Below, piece after piece: positions 56,691-64,000 of a stretch of 64,000 nucleotides of DNA. Made by a program: the position numbers and the translations under genes. This stretch comes from Diaporthe sp. PMI_573 (taxonomy: Eukaryota; Ascomycota; Sordariomycetes; Diaporthales; Diaporthaceae), in NCBI GenBank assembly GCA_021399435.1, contig JAJTUP010000141.1, positions 38,179 to 102,178 of the forward strand. The letters are read 5' to 3'. Each line of letters starts with the position of its first letter. The first letter of the stretch is position 1. The notes beneath the pieces were generated by a model that searched no databases, was not told the origin of the DNA, and saw only the letters and a list, made by a program, of their open reading frames with translations.

Positions 56691-57203
56691 TGTTATAAAC
56701 AGCCTCCTTCAGACCCCCAGACCCCTTCAGCCTCCTTCAGCCCCTTCAAAGCCCTTCCAGCCTCCTTCAGCCCCTTCAAAGCCCTTCCAGCCTCCCTCAG
56801 CCCCTATCTACCTCCTTCAGAAAGAATAGGCTATCTATGCAAGCCTCTAGATATAAGTAGAGAAACCAGCTAGCCTAGCTTGGTAGAATCTTCTTATCGG
56901 AGTTATTCCTTCCACCCTTTCCTATTTCTCTTTCTAGCCCCTGTTTTTCTCGAGTCATTATTCTTTCCGTCGAAGGAATATACCTCTCCGAAGGTCCGAA
57001 CCTGCTATATATATATACCTAGCCTTTTCCTCTCAGATAGATAGTTAGTTCTTCAGTCAGATCAACTTTTTCCCTCCTATACCTAGCTTGCCTCCTCCTT
57101 CCTTAAATTTATTCTCTGTAAGGTATTGAAGAATATCTTGACTATAGCCTTACTATATCCCTCTACCCTTAGCCCTCTACCCTTAATCTAGGTGTTTTTA
57201 ACA
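56691..57203 (+). repeat. 5' LTR of family C (513 bp) with a 30-bp minisatellite
   Basis: Starts TGTTATAAACAGCC and ends GGTGTTTTTAACA. Bases about 56728-56790 hold two copies of a 30-bp CT-rich unit beginning CCTCCTTCAGCCCCTTCAAA. The 35315 solo LTR has one copy. Confidence 0.93.
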
Positions 57204-57258
57204 GCTTGATCTGACTCCCTATCTTCCCACCTCTTTTCGTCCCCTCTTGGTTTCTACA

Positions 57259-58335
57259 ATAACTTCAGACTAGCAGACCCTTTTTAATTTCCTCCCCTCT
57301 ATCCCCAGGGATTTTGTAGAAATTAATCCACTACTACCTTCTAGAATCTCTAGCCCTTAGATTACCCTCGTCCTCTCTACCTTCTCTTAAAGAGGCTAGT
57401 CTACCTCCCAGACCTCTATTCAGGGCCCTATCTTTCCTAAAGATATAGATGGTCTAGGTAGGGCAGTTCTCTTCGCGTTCTATACTCTAGGATAAAGAAT
57501 TACCTAGAAGGAAATCTTTCCTTCAGCTTCCACCTCCTTCTCGTCCCAGCCACCCTCTCAGCCCTCAGTTCCTCGCCTCTCGCCTCCTAACCCCTATTTA
57601 GAGAGTAAGGAAAAATTTAGATTTTTTACTACCTAACTATAACTAGTCTTTTCTTCAGACCTATTTTACTTCTTGGTAGATTTAGCTAAAATAGCCTATT
57701 CAGCCTCCTTTCTTCGAGATTCGGCCCTTTCTTAGTTCTCCCCCTACCTCAACCTTTCTACTAGCCTCTCCGATTTTATTACCTATTCGAAATTCTTCTC
57801 AGCCCTTCAAGCTACCTTTAATAACCTAGATGCCCTTAGTATTACTAAAAGAGACCTATGGGCTCTAAAACAGGAAACCTCCTACTTAGCCTATTATTCA
57901 AAATTCGTCCCCCTCGTCTCTATTCTCGGCTAGACCTCTAATATAGTAAAAATCACTCACTTCTATAGAGGTCTAAAAGAGAACCTTAAGGACCTCCTAG
58001 TTGGCTAAGACATGCCTCTAGATTTTTCTTCTTATATAAATAAGTATATTTCTCTAAATAACAACCTTTTTACCTACTAGAAGGAAAAGAAAAAATCCCA
58101 GCCTCTAATTCTAGCCCCTACCCCTACTACCCAGCCAGCTATTCGCCCAGCCACTCCCATCTCAACCTCAGGCCCTATAGAACTAAATTCAGCTTAAAGG
58201 AAGGCCTTTTGAAGGGCTAATAATCTCTATACCTACTGTGGCCAGCCGGGCTACTTTGTTCAAGACTACCCCTACCCTAGAAGAAAGAAATTCACTCCTG
58301 CCTCTATCACCACCACTCTTTTTATACTACCTAAT
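57259..58335 (+). pseudogene. gag of family C
   Basis: The presumed start codon is ATA (from ATG) at 57259. A Pro/Ser-rich N-terminus precedes a gag capsid-like helical region (57640-58060) with FYRGLKENLKDLL. The nucleocapsid knuckle near 58232-58275 reads YTYCGQPGYFVQDY: a CX2CX4HX4C motif in which all but one ligand codon has changed as RIP predicts. Stops are TAG. Confidence 0.75.
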
Positions 58336-61300
58336 TCAACCCTTACTTCTTTAGCCCTAGTACCTTATTTAAGAAAAGAGAGCAGGTAGTTAGCCTATAG
58401 CCTAATTTACCCGCTCCTATTAGCTGTTAGAATTTTTATTCGCCCTTAGAATTTAAACCGACTTCGCTACAGTCACCACCCGTCTCACAGCCTACTCTAT
58501 ATTTTACCTCAGACTTCTCGCCTTCCTACAAGCCGCCCTTAGTTAAAGATTCAATTGATAACGATACTAAAAAATACTCTGAAAAATCTAGTATTTTTAA
58601 CCTTAAGGACAACCCTAACCCCGATGGATTAGTGGAGAAATCTAATGGACTGCTTTTGACCCAATGTATAGGGACAGGACCCCCTAAAGGGCCCCTAGAA
58701 CCCCCTACAGCTAGCCCACTAAACCCCCTGGACACCCCTACCACCAGCCCACTAGGGCCCCCTAGCTTTCAGCCCTTCAGCCCGCTAGGGCCCCCTAGCC
58801 CTTCAACCCTCATTTAGACTCAGACTTCACCCCCTACTTTAGCCCCTACTTCACCCGTTTTTCAACCTATCCTAACCCCGATTTCGACCCACTATATTTA
58901 CTCTTTAGACCTTAGAAATAAGGCCCCTCTCGTCCTCCCAGCTACTCTCTCCAGCACTCTTAAATCGATAATGATTAATTTAAGAGCTACTTCTTATTTT
59001 ATTAACTTTAACTTCGCCTTTACCCAAAGGTACCCCCTTTAAAAGAAAACTCGCCCTAAAGCTCTATTAGTAGTAGATAGAAGGGAGTCTTCTACTAGAG
59101 ATATTCTCTATAAAGTTGATATTTACCTCTAAATCAACCAGCACCTTGAAACTTCTATTTTTCAAGTTATAAAAATCTCTAGTTACTCAGCTATTCTAGA
59201 GTGTTCTTAGCTTTCCTATTATAACCCTATTATAGACTAGAAGACCAGCTCAATCTCTTTTACCTTAGATATTTACTAGCTTTCTTGTTTACCTACTCGT
59301 TCTTTACCTTTAGCTTCGACTATTTAGCCTTTGCCTCTAGCCTCGACTTCACCCTTCTCAGCCAACAACCCTATAGTAGCGAGAATTTCTAGTATAGCCC
59401 TTTTTCAATTCGCTAAACGGGATAAGGCCTAGATTTATAGGGTCTCTATTTAAGAGATTAAGGACTACCTAGCTTCTAAAGAAAATAAAAAATCCCCTAA
59501 AGAAGAAGAGGAATTTCTTTAGTTAAAGATACCTAACTAATTCCACGACCTTCTCCCTCTTTTTTAAAAAAGGAACGCTAAAAGGCTCCCTCCCTATAAG
59601 GGTATGCTTGATTACCCTATAGAACTTAAAGAAGGAAAATTAGCTCCCTTTAGCCCCCTATACCCTATGTCAGATCTCAAGCTCCAGGCTCTCCAAGTCT
59701 ATTTAGATAACAACCTGAAAAAGGGCTATATTAAGCCATCTTCGTTATCTGCCGCCTTACCTGTCCTCTTTGTTCGAAAGCTAGAAGGTGGACTTCGCTT
59801 TTATGTTAACTATAGGGCCCTAAACGCTATAACTAGGCATAATAAGACCCCCTTGTCCTTAATAGACGACTCTCTTCGACGGCTCTCCAGAGCTAAAATC
59901 TTTTCTTGCCTAGATCTTTACTAGGGTTTCAACTAGATTTAAATTCACCAGGGCGACAAACCCCTTATAGCCTTCCATACTAGATATAGCCTTTTTAAAT
60001 ATATAGTAATGCCCTTTAGGCTAACTAATGCCCTAGCTGTCTTTTAGTCTTTCATTAATTACGTTTTAAGAGAATTTCTCAACATCTTTATGGTCGTCTA
60101 TATAAACGATATCCTTATTTTCTCAAATTTGGAAAAGAAACACTCCTAGTACCTTCAAGCCGTCCTTGAGAAATTAGCCGAGGCCGGCTTATTTATTAAA
60201 GGTAAAAAGTATAAATTTTTCACTACTTCAACCACCTTCCTTGGTTTTGTTATCTCTCTGGAAGGAATTTCTATAGATTTAACTAAAGTAGCTACTATTC
60301 GAGACTAGAAGGCCCCTTCTTTAGTTAAAGAACTTTAGTCATTCCTTGGATTCGCTAATTTCTACCGAAGATTTATTTAAAAATATTCGCTCGTCTGCTA
60401 ACCTTTATTTTTATTACTTTAAAAATCCCAGCCCTTCTTTTAGGACCCCCCCCAGCAAAAAGCCTTTAAAGCCTTAAAGGAGCTATTTACTTTAAAACCT
60501 ATTCTTCGCCATTTCGATCCTACCCTTAACTTTATTCTCGAAACCAACTCCTCAAATAACGTCATTTCGGCTATCTTTTCTCAAAAAGTGCCCTATAATG
60601 AAAAGCACCTCTTACACCCTATTGCCTACAGATCCTAAAAGCTCACCTAAGCCAAAGAAAACTATGGGATAGGGGATAAAGAAATGCTAGCTATTATAAA
60701 CACCTTATCTAAATACCGTTTATATACTAAGTCTCTTACTAAACCCCTTATGGTTCTTATAGACCATTTAAATCTATCTACCTTTACTTTGAAAAAAGTC
60801 TTAAATAGACAACAGGCCTAGTGGGCTAATGAACTCTCTGGTATAAATTTTGTTATTTCTTTTCACCTAGGGGAGTTAAATACTCGAGCCAATACCCTTA
60901 CTCGAAGACCCCAAGACCAAAAGGGAGGCATAGCAGCTATAGCCTCTAAAAAAACTATTATACTATCTAAAAAGATAATATATCCAAGAGCTATAGCTGC
61001 CTTAGCTACCCCTACCCTCTCGGAATTCGAATCTACTTTTAACCTTTCGACTATTCGCTCAGCCCTTCCTTTAGACCCCTTTTTTAAGAAAATTCAATCA
61101 CTACTTAAAAACCCTCTAAATTCAGCCCCTCGATACCTAGCTATAGATTTAGCTACTTATTCTATCTAAAACAGCCTCCTTCTTATTCAAAATCTAGTTT
61201 ATATACTAGAGGGCAACCTAAGGAGATAGGTTATTTCTTCTCAACACTCCTACCCAGCTGCTGGCCACCCTAGCATTACCTCTACCTTTAAATTAATTAC

Positions 61301-62482
61301 TCAAGATTTCTAGTAGCCTTCTATTCAAAAGACTATTCAGTAGTATATTTGAAATTACTCTATTTATTCTAGAATTAAGCCCTCCCGACTACCCCCTTTT
61401 AGCTTTCTGAAACCCCTAGAGATCCCCTAGAAACGCTGGACTTCTATTTCTATAAATCTAATTACTAGCCTACCCCTTTCAAATTCTTTCAACGCTATTA
61501 TCGTTTTTATTAACCAACTCTTAAAAATAAGCCATTTTATACCCTATAACACCACTCTGGATTCTAAGGGCTGGGCCCTACTATTTAGAGATAATATCTT
61601 TCGTCTTCATGGTCTTCCTTCTAAATTTATCTCTAATCAAGGTTCTATTTTTATTTCCGAATTTTCTAAGGCCCTATATGGGTTACTCGGAATTAAACAG
61701 AATTTTTCTACTACAAACCACCCACAGTCTGACGGCCAGACAGAAGCTATTAATACCCTATTAGAATAATACCTTCGAGGGTATATATCCTATCAATAAG
61801 ACGACTGGGCAGACTAGCTCTCTATAGCTAAATTTGCTTATAATAATTCTGTTTCCTTGACAACTAAGATTTCGCCTTTTTTTGCTAACTATAGCTTTTA
61901 CCCTCGTTTCGACTCCCTACTCCCAGCCCTAAATTCAACCCCAAAAGAAGTAAAAGAATTTACTTCTTTATTCTCAGACCTTAAAAATTTTATCCATTTA
62001 GAAATCCGCCTAGCTCAGGAAGCCTATTCTAAGCAGGTAAATAAAAATCGACAATCTGCCCTGAATTTTGCTCTGGGCTCTCGAATATAGCTACTTCGCC
62101 GCCATATTCGTACTACTAGACCTTCTTAAAAGCTTGATTTTAAACGCTTAGGGCCCTTCGAGATATCTTAGAAAATCTCTCCCTATGCCTATAAACTCAA
62201 GCTTCCCCCTAGTATGAAAATACACCTAGTTTTTCATGTTTCTCTACTTGAACCCCTAGCTGAAGATCCTCTCCCTAACCAAGTTATTCCTCTACCCCCC
62301 CTATTGAAATTAAAGGGGAAGAGGAATTCTGGGTAAAGGAAATTCTTAATTCTAGGATAAGAGGAAAGAAACGCCAGTTCTTAGTTAGCTGGGTAGGCTA
62401 TGATATACCTACCTGGGAACCTTTGGAAAATATCTCTGAGACCGAGGCTTATTCGAAGTACCTGGCCTGGTACCCTTACTAG
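58336..62482 (+). pseudogene. pol of family C with chromodomain
   Basis: Protease remnant near 58960-59040 (ligand Asp changed). RT at about 59604-60130: FVRKLEGGLRFYVNYRAL is almost clean, and the active site reads VVYINDILIFS, with the first Asp of YxDD now Asn. RNase H follows (TKPLMVLIDHLNL), then integrase at about 61380-61860 with SNQGSIF and TTNHPQSDGQTEA. A chromodomain at about 62320-62460 reads [29 protein letters not shown]. Between integrase and chromodomain the frame shifts at a run of seven C (about 62295-62301). Typical chromovirus layout; not functional. Confidence 0.85.
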
Positions 62483-62563
62483 CCCTAGATATTTATTTGT
62501 TTATTTGTCCTTGTTTTTGTTTTAAATTAGCTCGTGGAACTTGCTTTGGAAAGGAGGGCCTAC

Positions 62564-63076
62564 TGTTATAAACAGCCTCCTTCAGACCCCTAGACCCCTT
62601 CAGCCTCCTTCAGCCCCTTCAAAGCCCTTCCAGCCTCCTTTAGCCCCTTTAAAGCCCTTCTAGCCTCCCTTAGCCCCTATCTGCCTCCTTCAGAAAGAAT
62701 AGGCTATCTATGTAAGCCTCTAGATATAAGTGGAGAAACTAGCTAGCCTAGCTTGGTAGAATCTTCTTATCGGAGTTATTCCTTCTGCCCTTTCCCATTT
62801 CTCTTTCTAGCCCCTGTTTTTCTCGAGTCATTATTCTCTCTGCTGGAGGAATATACCTCTCCGAAGGTCCGAACCTTCTATGTATATATACCTAGCCTTT
62901 TCCTCTCAGATAGATAGCTAGTTCTTTAGTCAGATTAACTTTTTCCCTCCTATACCTAGCTTGCCTCCTCCTTCCTTGAATTTGTTCTTTGTGAGGTGTT
63001 GAAGAATATCTTGACTATAGCCTTACTATGTCCCTCTACCCTTAGCCCTCTGCCCTTAATCTAGGTGTTTTTAATA
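62564..63076 (+). repeat. 3' LTR of family C (513 bp)
   Basis: Starts TGTTATAAACAGCC and ends GTGTTTTTAATA. Same length as the 5' LTR and includes both 30-bp units, with C-to-T changes in the second. Confidence 0.93.
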
Positions 63077-63081
63077 CCTGA

Positions 63082-63201
63082 AGCCCTTATGTCTCAGACT
63101 AGAGGGGGTAAGAATCAGTCTTACACCAGACCTATACCTAATATATGTGCTGGCCTTCCCTACTTCACCTGCTCATCGTGCCTAGTGCATAGCCTATTAT
63201 A
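63082..63201 (+). repeat. 3' LTR of family D, right part
   Basis: Continues from 56690 after the family C insertion; ends AGCCTATTATA followed by the GCTAA target copy. Very similar to 49077-49196. Confidence 0.9.
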
Positions 63202-63206
63202 GCTAA

Positions 63207-64000
63207 ATAGCTTACTATAATAATAACTATACTATATATTTAAGTAATAAAGAAGGAGCTAACTAGTTTCCTAAGGGTGTAGGATAATAGTATACCCTGG
63301 CTGTGGGAGGATGAAAGGAACTTCTATATAACCTAAGGAAGGAGCTAATAAGAAAAATTCCCTAAGATCTATTTATACCTTAAGTATAGTAAGAAGACCT
63401 ATAGGTATATTTAGGAAGAGTACCCCTACTAGCCTCTAAAACTAATATTATAAAAGTACTAATTATAGGATAACCCCTTAAGTAAGTAACGTGAAAACTA
63501 AGAAAGGAGGCTAAAAAGGATAAAGATGTAGGGAGGACATTTCCTTACCATAGTTACCATTCTAGTATCTCTTAGGCCTTATATATCTATAATAAATATA
63601 GAATCTATATATAGGAGAAAGTAAGCTATAATTAGTTTCCTTAGAGGTACTAAAGGTAGGATATTTAATAAACTTATAAAAGAGGTGACTTTAAGGGATG
63701 GGAACTTAAGAAATAATATAATAATATAGGCTATGTAATATTTTGATTTAACTTATGTACCTCTCTAGTATGCCTACGTAACTCTACTAAATGGCATACC
63801 TATAAGAATAAGGAATATTGAGTATATATAGATAATAAGGTTAAAGAATAGTACTAACTATAGTAATAAGGATAAATCCTTAGCCCTATAAAGCCTATAA
63901 TATAGAATAAAAGTATATAATAGCTTATAGAAGACCTGTAATAATTATAGAGTATTATATAATAAAATATTAAAAGTATTAATAAAGTTTTAGGAAAGGA
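63207..64000 (+). pseudogene. pol continuation of plus family A element (runs off the window)
   Basis: Colinear with about 28170-28960 of the complete family A element (for example GGTGTAGGATAAT and GGGAGGACATTTCC are shared). RIP-mutated. Rejoins 48984 after removal of the family D element. Confidence 0.8.

Larger units (their letters stand above)
56691..63076 (+). mobile_element. Complete Ty3/gypsy (chromovirus-type) family C retrotransposon, 6386 bp
   Basis: LTRs of 513 bp each (56691-57203, 62564-63076), target duplication CCTGA (56686-56690, 63077-63081), PPT TGGAAAGGAGGGCC at 62547. One gag-pol region with RT, RNase H, integrase and chromodomain; no antisense gene. It has lost many Gln/Trp codons to TAG but keeps long readable blocks, so it is a younger insertion than its neighbours. 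It sits inside the family D 3' LTR. Confidence 0.95.
48985..63201 (+). mobile_element. Ty3/gypsy family D retrotransposon, interrupted by a family C element
   Basis: Short LTRs of 212 bp (48985-49196, and 56599-56690 plus 63082-63201). Target duplication GCTAA (48980-48984, 63202-63206). Own length without the inserted family C element is about 7.8 kb. Order: LTR, gag, pol with a chromodomain-like end, a tandem 14-codon repeat tail, a long antisense spliced gene, PPT (CTAGGGGGAAGG near 56581), LTR. RIP is strong in pol and slight in the gag start, antisense gene and LTRs. Confidence 0.92.
47072..64000 (+). mobile_element. Ty3/gypsy family A element, plus strand, interrupted and running off the window
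   Basis: 5' LTR 47072-47538, gag from 47606, then pol to 48984. A family D element (48985-63201) with target duplication GCTAA splits it; pol resumes at 63207 and continues past 64000. Its presumed left target copy in the minus element is TGTGG (47067-47071). The 3' LTR is outside. The coding parts are strongly RIP-mutated. Confidence 0.88.

Noticed and set aside
1..64000. tRNA/rRNA genes, CRISPR arrays, bacterial-type operons
   Set aside because: None seen. Repeats with regular spacing (54243-54452, 13545-13700) are protein-coding repeats, and the DNA is clearly fungal.

Overview
The window looks like part of a filamentous ascomycete (Pezizomycotina) chromosome: a short normal-composition gene segment (about 1-6,420) joined abruptly to about 57.6 kb of nested, AT-rich transposable elements. 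The fungal assignment rests on 45-105 nt GT-AG introns, a SAT4/PTH11-like membrane protein gene, a Fot1/pogo-type transposase, fungal LTR retrotransposons, and mutation of the RIP type (CpA to TpA on either strand, seen as Gln and Trp codons turned into stops while CpG is largely kept).

Layout. 1-6,420: one weak small-ORF candidate (823-1020), a four-exon rhodopsin-domain membrane protein on the minus strand (2447-3689), and a four-exon short-chain dehydrogenase/reductase on the plus strand (5088-6198), with a shared divergent 1.4 kb upstream region holding a 30-bp inverted repeat. 6,421-17,187: LTRs of family B (its 3' LTR elsewhere abuts a Ty1/copia RNase H end), RIP-degraded copia integrase/RT, an unrecognised gag-like stretch and a RIP-killed Fot1/pogo transposon. 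17,188-24,922: complete minus-strand Ty3/gypsy family A element. 24,928-34,436: protease and copia remnants and a family B 3' LTR, split by a complete plus-strand family A element (26,284-34,053). 34,437-42,825: family B LTRs, solo LTRs of families A and C, old RIP-ruined repeats, and an apparently intact Fot1/pogo transposon (36,142-38,466). 42,826-64,000: a minus family A element interrupted by a plus family A element, which holds a family D element (48,985-63,201), which holds a family C element (56,691-63,076). Exact 5-bp target duplications (or TA for pogo) support most of these insertions.

Main unusual point: two different Ty3/gypsy families carry an extra gene between pol and the 3' LTR in ANTISENSE orientation. 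In family A it is a single frame of 203-234 codons, present in three copies in this window and convergently overlapping the pol stop by 11 bp in one. In family D it is a longer, apparently spliced antisense gene (54,729-56,271). Their frames remain open apart from RIP-type stops, so they look protein-coding by descent. All gag/pol genes here are broken; the only mobile element with an intact coding frame is the 36,142-38,466 transposon.
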